Assembly (NCBI RefSeq): GCF_900119895.1
Contig: NZ_FQLR01000003.1
Location: forward strand, 292,228-356,227
Direction of reading: 5' to 3'
Length of the DNA: 64,000 bases
Origin: Collinsella phocaeensis
GTDB lineage: Bacteria; Actinomycetota; Coriobacteriia; Coriobacteriales; Coriobacteriaceae
Position 1 is the stretch's first letter; each line of letters starts with the position of its first letter. The position numbers were made by a program, and so were the translations under genes. Below are positions 36,437-47,653 of this stretch, piece after piece. The notes under the pieces were generated by a model that was not told the DNA's origin, ran no database searches, and worked only from the letters and a program-made list of their open reading frames with translations.

Positions 36437-37309
36437 CTACACCAGGATGCCGAAGGCGGCGAGGACCATGGAGAGGACGATGATGCCCACGATGATCGCG
36501 ATCAGGTTGACCTTCTTCTTGATGAGCAGGTACACGAGGGCCGTTGCGGCGCAGGGCAGAAGGCCCAGCATGATCTTGTCGAGGATGCCCTCCTGCAGAC
36601 CGAGCGAGACCTCTCCCATCGCGAACGTAAGACCGACATTGATCTTGACGACCGAGGGGATCAGGGCGCCGACGACCGTCAGGCCCAGGATGCTCATGGC
36701 CTCGGTGAACACGGGGATCTTGTCCGCAAGCGACGTAATGAGCGACGTGCCGAACTTATAGCCCGTCTTCCAGTTGTTGAGCGACCACCAGAAGATGACG
36801 AGACCGACCGCGAGCCACAGGAAAATACCCACGGGGTTGCCGTCTTGGGCCATATAGGCGGCGATAGAGCCGAAGACGGTAGGGATGAGGGTCCAAAGAA
36901 TCGAGTCGCCGATACCGGAGAGGGAGCCCATCAGGCCGACCTTGAGGTCCTGGACGGCATCGAGGCCTTGGTTATGCTGCTTGTCCTCGATGGCAAGGGC
37001 GGCGCCGAGCAAAAGACCAGAGACCGGCGGGGTCGCGTTGAAGTAGCGGCCGGCGTTCTCGAGCGAGCGCTTGTAGCCCTCCTCGTCATCCGCGTAGATC
37101 TTGCGCAGCGCGTCGGCCTCGGCGAAGACGACGGACGGCGCGAGCTGGGTCTCGTAGTTGAATCCATGGACGGCCATCTTCCAGCGCCGACCGCATTTCT
37201 CAAGATCCTTGTCGGTCAGGATGGGCTCGAATGAGCCGTCGGACAACGGGCCGACCTTGACGGGCGCATCCTCAAGATCCTGCTTGACATCCATAGTCGT
37301 GTTACTCAT
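36437..37309 (-). CDS. PTS system mannose/fructose/sorbose family IID component
   Basis: This 290-residue membrane subunit begins with a soluble part including EKCGRRWKMAVHGFNYE. Membrane segments follow (about 110-125, 140-175, 205-220, 245-290), with DLKVGLMGSLSGIGDSI, the signature of EIID-Man. It forms the sugar channel with EIIC. Its ATG 37309 overlaps the EIIC stop by eight bases (ATGAGTAA), so translation is coupled. Confidence 0.92.
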   Translation of the reverse strand: MSNTTMDVKQDLEDAPVKVGPLSDGSFEPILTDKDLEKCGRRWKMAVHGFNYETQLAPSVVFAEADALRKIYADDEEGYKRSLENAGRYFNATPPVSGLLLGAALAIEDKQHNQGLDAVQDLKVGLMGSLSGIGDSILWTLIPTVFGSIAAYMAQDGNPVGIFLWLAVGLVIFWWSLNNWKTGYKFGTSLITSLADKIPVFTEAMSILGLTVVGALIPSVVKINVGLTFAMGEVSLGLQEGILDKIMLGLLPCAATALVYLLIKKKVNLIAIIVGIIVLSMVLAAFGILV

Positions 37310-38084
37310 CCTCAAGCACTCCCTCCGAAGAAAGCTGGGCGGTGGCGGCAGAAGCGACGCTATGAGCCTTGTAATACTCGTACGCAGCGGCGCCAGCGAG
37401 CAGGGCGATGGGCAGGATGCCCAGGCCGAGGTAGGCGGACAGCACGAAGCCGACGACCAGGTAGCTGAAGAACTGCTTGGCGGGCATGTAGTTCAGCAGC
37501 ATGGCCATGCCGACGACGGGCAGGATCCCGCCGGCAACGGACAGGCCCTTGGTGAACCAAGCGGGCATGGCCTCGAGCACGGCGTTGACCGCATCGCCAC
37601 CGATGAGCATGACGATCAGGACCGGGATCATCTCGCCGAGGCAGAACATGATGGGACCCATGAAGGTGACGGCCTTCATCTTGCCGTACTCGCCGCGGGC
37701 GGCAAACTCCTGCTGCTTGTGCGCCATGAAGATATTGAGCGTCTTGACGATGACGTCGATCTGAACCCAAAGCAGGCCGACGGCGATGCCGATAGCGAGG
37801 CCGACGCTCATATCCTGACCGGTGGTGACCGTCACGACGGTGCCCACGATGGCGGCCATGATGTAGTCGGGCACGGACGAGCCTCCGATGGCCGCGACAC
37901 CGAGCGACATGAGCATGCACGTCGCACCGATCTGCATGCCGGCCAACGGATCGCCGATGACCAGACCGGCAAGCGTTGCCCACAGCACGCAGTTATGTCC
38001 GTTGATCTGCGTACCGATTCGGTCGAAGCGGTACAGGCCTGCGATCAGGGCGACCAGGACGATCTGAATGACGGAAAGCGTCAT
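37302..38084 (-). CDS. PTS system mannose/fructose/sorbose family IIC component
   Basis: This 260-residue membrane protein has a family-typical opening (QIVLVALIAGLYRFDRIGTQ) and the GLVIGDPLAGMQIGATCMLMSLG motif. About eight hydrophobic segments are present. It forms the membrane path for the sugar together with EIID. It begins 18 bases after the EIIB gene, within the same operon. Confidence 0.93.
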   Translation of the reverse strand: MTLSVIQIVLVALIAGLYRFDRIGTQINGHNCVLWATLAGLVIGDPLAGMQIGATCMLMSLGVAAIGGSSVPDYIMAAIVGTVVTVTTGQDMSVGLAIGIAVGLLWVQIDVIVKTLNIFMAHKQQEFAARGEYGKMKAVTFMGPIMFCLGEMIPVLIVMLIGGDAVNAVLEAMPAWFTKGLSVAGGILPVVGMAMLLNYMPAKQFFSYLVVGFVLSAYLGLGILPIALLAGAAAYEYYKAHSVASAATAQLSSEGVLEDE

Positions 38085-38102
38085 CTAACCCATCTCCTCT
38101 CA

Positions 38103-38588
38103 CTACCCGATGAGCGCGCCGAGCGCCTCGGGCTTGTCTGCCGGAATGTACTGCGAGAACACCTTGCAGCCGGTCGCCGCGATGGCGCGGTAGCACGCGA
38201 GGTCATCGTCGGCGATGAACGCACGGCGGCTCACCTGGGTTCCCGCCTGGCCTTCAGCAGGCGCAACGGTGCCGCCCACCACGAGCTCGGGCACCGGGTG
38301 CCCGGTCTCGATCACGTTCTGGATGGTCTGCGGAGCGCGGGCGACCACGAAAACGGTGTGGTCGTCGTACTTGCCCGCCGTGAAGTTGGCTAGCGCGGTC
38401 TCCTCGGAGATGATGGAGAGCGCGACGCCGGACGGCTTGGCCATACGCATGGCGGCCTTTTTCGTCGGGTCGTTGGCATACTCGTCATCGATCACCATGA
38501 GGCGCTGGGGGCGGTACTGCGGGACCCATTGGTTCGCAACGATGCCGTGCAGCAGGCGGTTGTCGATGCGCGCTGCGACGATGCTCAT
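38103..38588 (-). CDS. PTS system mannose/fructose/sorbose family IIB component
   Basis: This 161-residue cytoplasmic protein carries the phosphorylation motif RIDNRLLHGIVANQW (His15). Later segments VIDDEYANDPTKKAAMRMAKPSG and NVIETGHPVPELVVGG are standard. It hands phosphate to the sugar. AAGGTGAGACT precedes the ATG at 38588. It lies 47 bases after the LevR-type regulator. Confidence 0.92.
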   Translation of the reverse strand: MSIVAARIDNRLLHGIVANQWVPQYRPQRLMVIDDEYANDPTKKAAMRMAKPSGVALSIISEETALANFTAGKYDDHTVFVVARAPQTIQNVIETGHPVPELVVGGTVAPAEGQAGTQVSRRAFIADDDLACYRAIAATGCKVFSQYIPADKPEALGALIG

Positions 38589-38635
38589 AGTCTCACCTTG
38601 TCTTTCTTGCCTTGGAGGCGGGCAGAGCGCTCCGC

Positions 38636-41395
38636 CTACTCGTCTTGCTGGTCTATGGATCCGTCGGAAGGTATCGCACGCTTGCGCAGGGCGTGCTCGG
38701 GATAGATGTAGTCGTATGCGTACACGATCTCGGCCACGGGGACCTCGACGTGGTAGTGGGTGGAGATGTCCCCGAAGCTCTCGCGGAACGCCTCGACGAA
38801 ATCCGCGTGGGACGAGAGGAACCCCTCCTCGTCCACGCAGTTCTCGATCGGCGTGCGCGTCACCAGGCGCTCGACGAGACAACACAGGTGAACGTAGAGG
38901 CCGACCATGCGGCCCTCGATCGAGGTCCCCGTAAGGCGCTGGAGCATGAGGACGGAGCGCTCGATCTCGGAGAAGAGCTTGCTGGGGTTGAGGATCGTGA
39001 TGGACTCGACGACGTTGCGGAGCGTGAGGTTCTTGATCAAGCTGCGATGGAAGCCGTCGAGGGCGTCTGCGGAGAGAAAGCGCGAGAACACGCGGTCGAT
39101 GCGCGCCCCGTCGCTTCCTGCGATTAAGTCCTCCAGCGAGATGAACGGAACGCCCTCGATCTGAGGATCGCTCGTCCCGATGGCTCCGCGGACGGCATAC
39201 TGGCTGAAGACGGCGTCGTCTTCACCGTTATCCATCAGCTGCCTGAACCCACAGGTGACCAGCCGCACACCGGCGTCGGCGCCCAAGCTCTGAGCAACGA
39301 GCGTGCGGATCTTCTCAGCGGCCTCGATGCCGCCCTCCTCGCAGAAGATGATGGCGTCCGGCCTGGTCGAGCGCTCGATCACGCGATAGCTCGAGACGCA
39401 CGAGTCCACCGCGGAAGCCATCAGCTCCTCCATACCGCGTCCGGCGAGAAGCCCCGCCCCTACTTCAACTGCCAAACCGGTCGAGACGTTGTTCATCACG
39501 CCGATGGTCTTGCCGGAAATCGCCCCAAGATCTTTGTAGATGGAGCGCAGCGATCCGGTATCCACCAGGATGGCCAGCTCATCGCAGAAAGAAAACTGGT
39601 CGACAAGCTGCCGCAACGGACGCACGACATCCCTCACCTGCAAGTCATACGGCATGTCGATGGCCTCGAACACGCGGTCGCCCAAAAAGCGGTTGGCGGC
39701 GTCGGCGATGCTCGTGGCAGTCGAGTAGCCGTGAGCGAGAATCACACCGAGACGGCGACGGCCCGTCTGGACCTGGGAGCCGCATGCATGCAGGGTGACG
39801 AGCAGATGCGTGAGGGCATCGAGCTCAATGCCGAGAGCGTCGAAAATCCCGGATGCGATGCGGTCGGCGACCGATGCGGCGAGGCGCTCTCGTGTCCCGA
39901 CCAGCGCGTCAAGCGCCACGACGCTTTCAAAATGCTCGCCCTTCCAACGAGAAAGGCGGGCCGTCGGCCATACCTGACTGCAAACCTCGCGCGTGATGAC
40001 AAGCGAGCTTTTTCGGGAAAGCATCGTGGAGTAGAGGCTGTTCACCGAATCGATGACGTCCTCGATGACCCGCGCGCATGCGTCCGACCTGCCGCTCAGC
40101 CGCTGGTCCTCGAACATGAGATAGTCTTCCAGACCGATTACGCCCTGAGACACGGCACACATCAGGCCGTCCGCATCGATCTCGCCCGCGACGTAGCGCT
40201 CGTATTCGGAGACGATGCCGGACAGCAAGGTCGCCTCCTTGTCGCCATCGAATGCAAACGAGGCGCGGGTCGTATCGATCATGGACGAGTCGTCGTCCAT
40301 GCGCGCCTGACGCGACGGGTCGACGAGCTTGGACGGAAGCTGGAACGTTCGGATATCGAGACGCCCGCCTTCGCTGCTCAAAAACGCAGAGGCGCAGCAG
40401 GATGTGATGCACGAACTCAGCCCGCGCACGTTCTCCCCGAACTCCCCTTCGGCGAGGCGGCGAAACGCTCCCCTGCTGATGTAGATATCGGTACCCAGGC
40501 GGCGCCCCTCGCGCTTGAGAAAATAAAGGCAGAGCTCAGAGCGCTCCTCGGGCGTACGGTCGTGGAGCGCCGGAACGCTCGCCATCAACGGCACCCGACG
40601 AGACAGCTCGCGGGCCTCCGGAGAATCCGGGGCGCACGATGACGACAGGATGACGCGGGCGGTCGAAGCCACCGAGGAGTTGCGCCCCGCCTCGGCGAAC
40701 GAATCGAAACGGGTGCCTTCGGGGACGATGCGGGCAAGCAGGGACTCAACGGTTGTGACGGGGATCTGATCGACATTCTTTACATAGAACATGCCCACGT
40801 CTCCGATGGCCACGCCGGATGCGAGGGAATCCATCAGAATCCGCTCCGATGAGGGCGTCGCCTCGCTGCGGTACCGGGAGCAATCGATGCAGACAAACTT
40901 CGCCTTCGCGGGAACAAGGCCCTCGGTGCGCGCACACTCGAACCCCAGGCGAGCGAGCAGCGACTTTCCGGTGCCGTGCGGGCCGACAAGCATGAGGGGA
41001 ATCCCGCAAGGCGGATAGGCCATGGCAGCGCGAAGGCGCTCGATGGTGACGGAAAGGCTCAGATCGTGGCCGATGGCGCATTCAAATCCGTCCGTCTGGC
41101 CCTGAGCCGGGATGAACAGGTCCTCCAAAGATCCGTAAGCGCTGCGCGACAGGCTCGTCTGAAGGAAGCGTTCGAGACCGCGACGATGAAAATAGTAAAC
41201 GGGTCGGCTGCCGACCTTGACCGCAACCTTGGCGCGAACCAGATCGTTCAGATACTGACTGGCCAGATTTCGCGAAATGGCCAAAGCCGAAGCGATGGAA
41301 GCGGTCGTGAATCGATCGACCGCGCCACGATCGAGATCGCGCGTCAGGCCGTCGAGATACGCCAATACATCTTTTTGCGTCTCGGGGATGTTCAC
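38636..41395 (-). CDS. LevR-type PTS operon regulator with a degenerate AAA+ domain
   Basis: This 919-residue regulator begins with a helix-turn-helix (about 20-75). An AAA+ domain follows with Walker A GPHGTGKS (138-145). PRD-like helices run from about 390 to 500, an EIIA-Man-like domain follows with His555 in ILAHGYSTA, then an EIIB-like part, and a C-terminal PRD (about 800-905, His836). The Walker B position reads GMFYVKNVD (201-209) instead of the usual FLDE, and I see no GAFTGA sigma-54 loop. It is therefore unlikely to work as a classical sigma-54 activator. The GTG start at 41395 has AAGGAGG five bases upstream. It heads the PTS operon. Confidence 0.8.
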   Translation of the reverse strand: MNIPETQKDVLAYLDGLTRDLDRGAVDRFTTASIASALAISRNLASQYLNDLVRAKVAVKVGSRPVYYFHRRGLERFLQTSLSRSAYGSLEDLFIPAQGQTDGFECAIGHDLSLSVTIERLRAAMAYPPCGIPLMLVGPHGTGKSLLARLGFECARTEGLVPAKAKFVCIDCSRYRSEATPSSERILMDSLASGVAIGDVGMFYVKNVDQIPVTTVESLLARIVPEGTRFDSFAEAGRNSSVASTARVILSSSCAPDSPEARELSRRVPLMASVPALHDRTPEERSELCLYFLKREGRRLGTDIYISRGAFRRLAEGEFGENVRGLSSCITSCCASAFLSSEGGRLDIRTFQLPSKLVDPSRQARMDDDSSMIDTTRASFAFDGDKEATLLSGIVSEYERYVAGEIDADGLMCAVSQGVIGLEDYLMFEDQRLSGRSDACARVIEDVIDSVNSLYSTMLSRKSSLVITREVCSQVWPTARLSRWKGEHFESVVALDALVGTRERLAASVADRIASGIFDALGIELDALTHLLVTLHACGSQVQTGRRRLGVILAHGYSTATSIADAANRFLGDRVFEAIDMPYDLQVRDVVRPLRQLVDQFSFCDELAILVDTGSLRSIYKDLGAISGKTIGVMNNVSTGLAVEVGAGLLAGRGMEELMASAVDSCVSSYRVIERSTRPDAIIFCEEGGIEAAEKIRTLVAQSLGADAGVRLVTCGFRQLMDNGEDDAVFSQYAVRGAIGTSDPQIEGVPFISLEDLIAGSDGARIDRVFSRFLSADALDGFHRSLIKNLTLRNVVESITILNPSKLFSEIERSVLMLQRLTGTSIEGRMVGLYVHLCCLVERLVTRTPIENCVDEEGFLSSHADFVEAFRESFGDISTHYHVEVPVAEIVYAYDYIYPEHALRKRAIPSDGSIDQQDE

Positions 41396-41602
41396 GTCTG
41401 CCTCCTTCTCTGCGACTAAGAGTATTATTTTGCCTGTTGAACTAAGGTTTATTAATCCCTTTTCGCCACAAGGTGGGATCTTTCGCCACGACATCGGTCG
41501 CCGTGACAACGCAAGCAGACGCATCGACGCTTGCACGCGACACATGCGCTCGCGACTCTTGCGGCCGGGCGGTCAGCATGAGCGCGGGGCCGCACGACAC
41601 CG

Positions 41603-42784
41603 TTACGCGCGAGCAAGCCCCTCCTCGCGCGCCCGCTCCGCCACGGCAGCGGCAACCGCCGGAACCACGCGCGAGTCGAAGGGATCGGGGATGATATTGC
41701 AAGCAGAACGGTCGCCGGGGGCAATCAGCCCAGCGATCGCATCCACCGCCGCCAGCAGCATGCCCTCGCTGATATCGCGCGCCCGCACCTCAAGAGCACC
41801 CTTGAAGATTCCCGGGAACGCCAGTAGGTTGTTGATTTGGTTCGGAAAATCGGATCGGCCCGTCGCAGCAACGGCCGCGCCCGCGGCCAATGCCGCGTCG
41901 GGCATGATCTCCGGATCGGGATTGGCCATCGCGAAGACGATCGGCGAAGGGGCCATCGAACGCACCATGTCCTGAGAAACGATTCCAGCGACAGAGACGC
42001 CAATCAGGACATCGGCATCGACGAGAGCGTCGGCAAGGGACCCCCGGATATCGCGCGGGTTCGTCGCCTGCGCCATCGCAGCAAGATCATCCGAAAGGCC
42101 CGGCCTTCCCGCATAAACGACACCATCGACATCGCACAACGTCACATCGCGAGCCCCCATGCGCATGAGCAGGCGGGCGATAGAGAGCCCCGCCGCCCCT
42201 GCGCCGGAAAAGACCACGCGAGCGGTCTCGAGGTTCTTGCCGACAAGCGCGCAGGCGTTCTTGAGCGCCGCGCACACCACGACCGCGGTGCCGTGCTGAT
42301 CATCATGAAAGACGGGGATGTCGCACGACGCCTTCAGGCGGCGCTCAATCTCGAAGCACCGCGGCGCCGCGATGTCTTCGAGATTGATGCCGCCGAAGCT
42401 GCCGGCGAGCAGCTCCACGGTGCGAACGATCTCATCGACATCCTGAGATCGAATGCACAAGGGGAACGCATCGACGTCGGCGAACGTCTTGAAGAGGGCG
42501 CACTTGCCCTCCATGACCGGCATGCCGGCCTCAGGCCCGATGTTTCCCAGGCCGAGCACGGCGCTGCCGTCGGTCACCACCGCCACCAGGTTTCCGCGGC
42601 GCGTATAGCGCCACGACGCCTCCGGGTCCGCCGCGATGGCGCGGCAGGGTTCCGCAACACCCGGGGTATACGCGACGGCCAGGTCCTCGGGGGTCTCGAT
42701 AGATGCACGGGATACGACTTCGACCTTCCCCTGCCAGCGCTCATGCTGATCCAGCGACGTCTTGACCATATCCGTGTTGTCCAT
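41603..42784 (-). CDS. NAD(P)-dependent malic enzyme
   Basis: This 393-residue enzyme decarboxylates malate to pyruvate. The bacterial short form is recognised by [24 protein letters not shown], the metal-site [28 protein letters not shown], the Rossmann segment [16 protein letters not shown] with CDVDGV, and ANPDPEI. ATG 42784 was chosen for the AAGGAGG ribosome-binding site. It is a single gene; about 200 bases with no other feature separate it from the LevR gene. Confidence 0.95.
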   Translation of the reverse strand: MDNTDMVKTSLDQHERWQGKVEVVSRASIETPEDLAVAYTPGVAEPCRAIAADPEASWRYTRRGNLVAVVTDGSAVLGLGNIGPEAGMPVMEGKCALFKTFADVDAFPLCIRSQDVDEIVRTVELLAGSFGGINLEDIAAPRCFEIERRLKASCDIPVFHDDQHGTAVVVCAALKNACALVGKNLETARVVFSGAGAAGLSIARLLMRMGARDVTLCDVDGVVYAGRPGLSDDLAAMAQATNPRDIRGSLADALVDADVLIGVSVAGIVSQDMVRSMAPSPIVFAMANPDPEIMPDAALAAGAAVAATGRSDFPNQINNLLAFPGIFKGALEVRARDISEGMLLAAVDAIAGLIAPGDRSACNIIPDPFDSRVVPAVAAAVAERAREEGLARA

Positions 42785-43218
42785 CGTGTCCTCCTTGGGA
42801 ATGCGGCGCACAGGCGGCGCCCTCACCTGACGTCACCACCATACGGATCGGTCACCTTCGTGCGGACTCAGGAAGAATCGATTCGACACTTCGACGGGGT
42901 TTTCGCCCCTTCGGGCGCTCCCGCAACACGCGCGCGCCGGTTATCGACAGAACGGGCGGCGCTCCCTTTGGCAGCAAATCACAATGTAATGACGGCGGCG
43001 CCACCAATCGAGGGATTTCGGGTCGGATTATCATGATTTGCTGACGGGCTTCCCGTGCCCCTAGTAAGACTCGTCCCCTTGGGCGCCCTTGATGGGTGGG
43101 GCCCGAACACGTCGCGGCGACCGATTCGGCCCCATATGAACGCACCCCCTGCACCTGCCGTGCAAACAGGTGAAGGGGGCACGGAAAGCCGCCCGTATCC
43201 TCGAAATCTCTCGCTGCC
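42785..43218. other. Intergenic gap between the malic enzyme and the heat-shock operon
   Basis: About 430 bases without a convincing ORF. It holds the malic-enzyme promoter region, several GC-rich partial palindromes (for example GGCGC...GCGCC words near 42968-43000), and the hairpin described at 43143-43182. Confidence 0.5.
43143..43182 (-). terminator. Hairpin downstream of hspR
   Basis: The arms CCCCCTGCACCTG (43145-43157) and CAGGTGAAGGGGG (43167-43179) pair over 13 positions with two mismatches, around a 9-base loop, 40 bases after the hspR stop. No clear T-run follows on the minus strand. Confidence 0.5.
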
Positions 43219-43632
43219 CTACAGGCCCCCGCCTCCCAGGAGCCCACGCAGGACCTGCTCGGGATTCGCGCTGCCGTCGCGCGGAGCCAGGGCCGTGATG
43301 CGCTTCTGCATCTTGAGCTCGTGAAGCTCATCCTCCAGCTGACGAACGCGGGCGCGCAGCCTCTCGCTCTCGCACTCCCGTTCCTCGGCGCGCTCTTTCA
43401 TGTCCAGGATGCGCACGACGCCGGCGAGGTTGATGCCCTCGTCGGTGAGCTGGTTGATCAGCTCGAGCCGCTCGATGTCGGCGCGCGAGTAGAGCCGCGT
43501 GTTGCCGCCCGAGCGCTGCGGGTTCACCAGGCCCTTCGACTCGTACACACGCAGCGTCTGCGGATGCATCCCCGTGAGCTCGGCAGCCACCGAGATCATA
43601 TAGAGCGGCTTATTGCGCGCGTCCTCAGCCAT
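43219..43632 (-). CDS. hspR: MerR-family heat-shock repressor
   Basis: This 137-residue regulator has an N-terminal MerR winged helix (LYMISVAAELTGMHPQTLRVYESKG split here as two motifs, then NTRLYSRADIERL) and a C-terminal coiled coil rich in Glu/Arg (about 80-115). Position at the end of dnaK-grpE-dnaJ is the actinobacterial HspR arrangement. In that system the repressor works with DnaK to turn off the operon. No clear copy of the classical HAIR operator was found upstream of dnaK. Confidence 0.9.
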   Translation of the reverse strand: MAEDARNKPLYMISVAAELTGMHPQTLRVYESKGLVNPQRSGGNTRLYSRADIERLELINQLTDEGINLAGVVRILDMKERAEERECESERLRARVRQLEDELHELKMQKRITALAPRDGSANPEQVLRGLLGGGGL

Positions 43633-43661
43633 AACGTTTCGCTCCTTCTCCCTGACATACG

Positions 43662-44594
43662 CTACATGGTAGCGCGATAGCGGTCCACGCCCGCACGGTA
43701 GTCGCGGCGATCGTCTTCCGCAAGCTTCTCAAGGGCCGTCCGCTCCTTATCCGTCAGCTTCGACGGCACCTGGACGGCGACCTTCACCAGCAGGGCCCCG
43801 TTCTTGCCCCGATGCTTCACATCCGGCGCCCCCATATCCTTGAAGCGGAAGGTCTTTCCGCTCTGGGTTCCAGCGGGAACCTTGAGCCGCACCGTGGCGC
43901 CGCCGGGCGTCGGAACGTCGACGGCGCAACCGAGCGCGGCCTCGTACATCGAGATCGGCAGCTCCATCGTCACGTCGGCCCCCTTGCGCTTGAACAGGGG
44001 ATGCTCGGCGACGTTCGTCGTCACCACAAGATCGCCGCGCTCGCCGCCGTTGGCGCCGTACTCGCCGCGGCGCTTGTAGCGCAGCTTGCCGCCGTCCACC
44101 GCGCCTGCCGGCACCGAGACCGTGATGGTCTGCTGCTCGCCCGTCGAGGGAATGCGGTAGGTGACCTTATGCGTCACGCCGCGGAACGCGTCCTCGGCGC
44201 TCACATCGACCGACAGCGAGAGGTCGCTGCCCTTGCGCGGACGCGCGCTCCGCGCGCCGCCGAATCCGCCGAAACCCTGGGCCCAGTCCGAGCCCCCGAC
44301 GCCTTCGCCCCGAAAGATGCTGTCGAAGATGTCCCCCCAGGGTGCCGCGCCTCCAGCGTAGCCCCCGCCTGCGCCCGGCATGCCGCCGAACATAAGCATC
44401 TGGTCGTACTCCTTGCGCTTCTCCGGATTGGAGAGCGTGTCGTACGCCTCGGATATCTCCTTGAACTTGGCCTCGTCGCCGCCCGCGTCGGGGTGATACT
44501 TCTGCGCGAGCTTGCGAAATGCCGTCTTGATCTCTTTGTCGGAGGCGTCTTTCGATACGCCAAGGACATCGTAGAACGTCTTACCCTGGGGCAT
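43662..44594 (-). CDS. dnaJ: J-domain co-chaperone without zinc finger (CbpA/DnaJ2 type)
   Basis: This 310-residue protein has an N-terminal J domain with HPD in [15 protein letters not shown], then a Gly/Phe-rich linker (about 75-115) and two C-terminal beta domains ([42 protein letters not shown]). The CXXCXGXG zinc region of classical DnaJ is absent, as in CbpA. ATG 44594 was chosen because GGGAGG lies upstream. It follows grpE after a 54-base spacer that contains a perfect palindrome. Confidence 0.92.
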   Translation of the reverse strand: MPQGKTFYDVLGVSKDASDKEIKTAFRKLAQKYHPDAGGDEAKFKEISEAYDTLSNPEKRKEYDQMLMFGGMPGAGGGYAGGAAPWGDIFDSIFRGEGVGGSDWAQGFGGFGGARSARPRKGSDLSLSVDVSAEDAFRGVTHKVTYRIPSTGEQQTITVSVPAGAVDGGKLRYKRRGEYGANGGERGDLVVTTNVAEHPLFKRKGADVTMELPISMYEAALGCAVDVPTPGGATVRLKVPAGTQSGKTFRFKDMGAPDVKHRGKNGALLVKVAVQVPSKLTDKERTALEKLAEDDRRDYRAGVDRYRATM

Positions 44595-44618
44595 AGCTGC
44601 CTCCCTTCTCGTCAAAAA

Positions 44619-44642
44619 GGCCCCGAGCGCGCGCTCGGGGCC
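44619..44642 (-). terminator. Intra-operon hairpin between grpE and dnaJ
   Basis: A 24-base perfect palindrome (each half GGCCCCGAGCGC or its complement) is followed on the minus strand by TTTTT. It looks like a terminator inside the operon and would reduce or process transcription into dnaJ-hspR. Confidence 0.7.
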
Positions 44643-44648
44643 CGTCAT

Positions 44649-45443
44649 CTACTCCTCCGCGGCACCTTCGGCGGCGCCTGCGTCCTCATCGGGCGCGGGG
44701 CGCTTCGCGCCTCCGTAGGTCACGGTGACCATCGCCGCGCGCAGGATGTGGTCGGCGATGCGGTAGCCCTTTTGATATACGTCGTTGACCGTCTCGTCAT
44801 ACTGATCGGGATCCTCGACGCGTCCCACGGCCTGGTGCTCGAGCGGGTCGAACGCGCAGCCCTTCGGATCGATAGGCTCGACCCCTTCATGCGCGAAGAT
44901 GTCGAGCAGCTTGGTGTGGACCGCATCGACGCCGTCCACGAACTGCTTGAAATCGTCCGCGAGGTCCTGGGTGCGAGCGTGGTCGATGGCGCGCTCGATA
45001 TCGTCCACAACGGGCAGCAGCGCGGAGACGAGCTTCTCCGTCGCGCGCTCCTGCTCCGCCAGGCGCTCCGCCGCGGTGCGTCGACGGAAGTTCTCCCAGT
45101 CCGCCTGCAGGCGGCAGCAGCGATCCGACGCCTCGGCGGCCTTCGCCTCGGCGGCCTCGAGCTCGCCGCGCAGGTCTGCGGCCTCCTGCTGGGCCTGCTC
45201 GAACTTCACTTTGAAATCGTCGTTGGCAGCATCCTCGCCAGCGCGAATCGCGGCCTCGACCATCTCCTCTTCGGTCATGGCGCAAGCCTCGGCGTCCTCA
45301 ACCGCCTCATCGGCCTGCACGCTGGTCTCGGCGGTCTCGCATGCCTCGTCGGCCGCCTCTACGGGAATCTTCACGTCCCTCTCCTCGGAGTCAGCGGAGG
45401 CGGCGGCAGCGGCCGCCTCCGTGCGAGCAACATCAGCGGACAT
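44649..45443 (-). CDS. grpE: Nucleotide exchange factor GrpE
   Basis: This 264-residue protein has a long acidic, Ala-rich N-terminus (about 1-85), a coiled coil (about 85-125, FKVKFEQAQQEAADLRGELEA) and the GrpE core with DWENFRRRTAAER, LLPVVDDIERAI and NDVYQKGYRIADHILRAAMVTV. It drives ADP release from DnaK. Two bases separate it from dnaK. The N-terminal extension is longer than usual. Confidence 0.95.
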   Translation of the reverse strand: MSADVARTEAAAAAASADSEERDVKIPVEAADEACETAETSVQADEAVEDAEACAMTEEEMVEAAIRAGEDAANDDFKVKFEQAQQEAADLRGELEAAEAKAAEASDRCCRLQADWENFRRRTAAERLAEQERATEKLVSALLPVVDDIERAIDHARTQDLADDFKQFVDGVDAVHTKLLDIFAHEGVEPIDPKGCAFDPLEHQAVGRVEDPDQYDETVNDVYQKGYRIADHILRAAMVTVTYGGAKRPAPDEDAGAAEGAAEE

Positions 45444-45445
45444 GA

Positions 45446-47329
<1,884 letters not shown>

Positions 47330-47653
47330 GGAATCCCTCTTCTTTCGGTTGCCGGGCGCCGCGCCCTGGTGTTCGGCACGGCGCGCGTTGTTCTATCGAG
47401 GACTACTATATCCCCTTATGGCTCCCGTTATACAAAATCTAAGTCATTCCATATAAGATTTTTTGATTTCAGGATGTTAGGTCGGATGCGGGCACCCCGG
47501 CTGCGATGACATGCGTCAAAAGACTGCATTTGCGTTCCAAGTTTGCATATCGGATGCGAGCCGCCGAAGCGGGCCGTGAAGCACAATAAAAATACTCCGG
47601 GGATCCCGCAGTCCACGAGATCGGCGCTCCCCCTCCTCGAAAGAAGGCCGCCT
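47330..47653 (-). promoter_or_regulatory. Promoter region of the dnaK operon
   Basis: The 324-base gap between dnaK and the AbrB-family gene contains an AT-rich patch at about 47395-47470. A TATAGT-like -10 (near 47406-47411, minus strand) is a candidate. An AATCT...AGATT inverted pair with a 15-base centre lies at 47436-47460. The sequence CTTGAGT-N7-ACTCAAG expected for HspR was not found. No ORF is supported here. Confidence 0.4.

Noticed and set aside
38589..38635. Sigma-54 (-24/-12) promoter between the LevR gene and EIIB
   Set aside because: No TGGCAC-N5-TTGC pattern was found; the 47-base spacer fits simple co-transcription.
47330..47653. HAIR or CIRCE operator upstream of dnaK
   Set aside because: Neither the CTTGAGT-N7-ACTCAAG nor the TTAGCACTC-N9 pattern occurs; only a weak AATCT...AGATT pair is visible.
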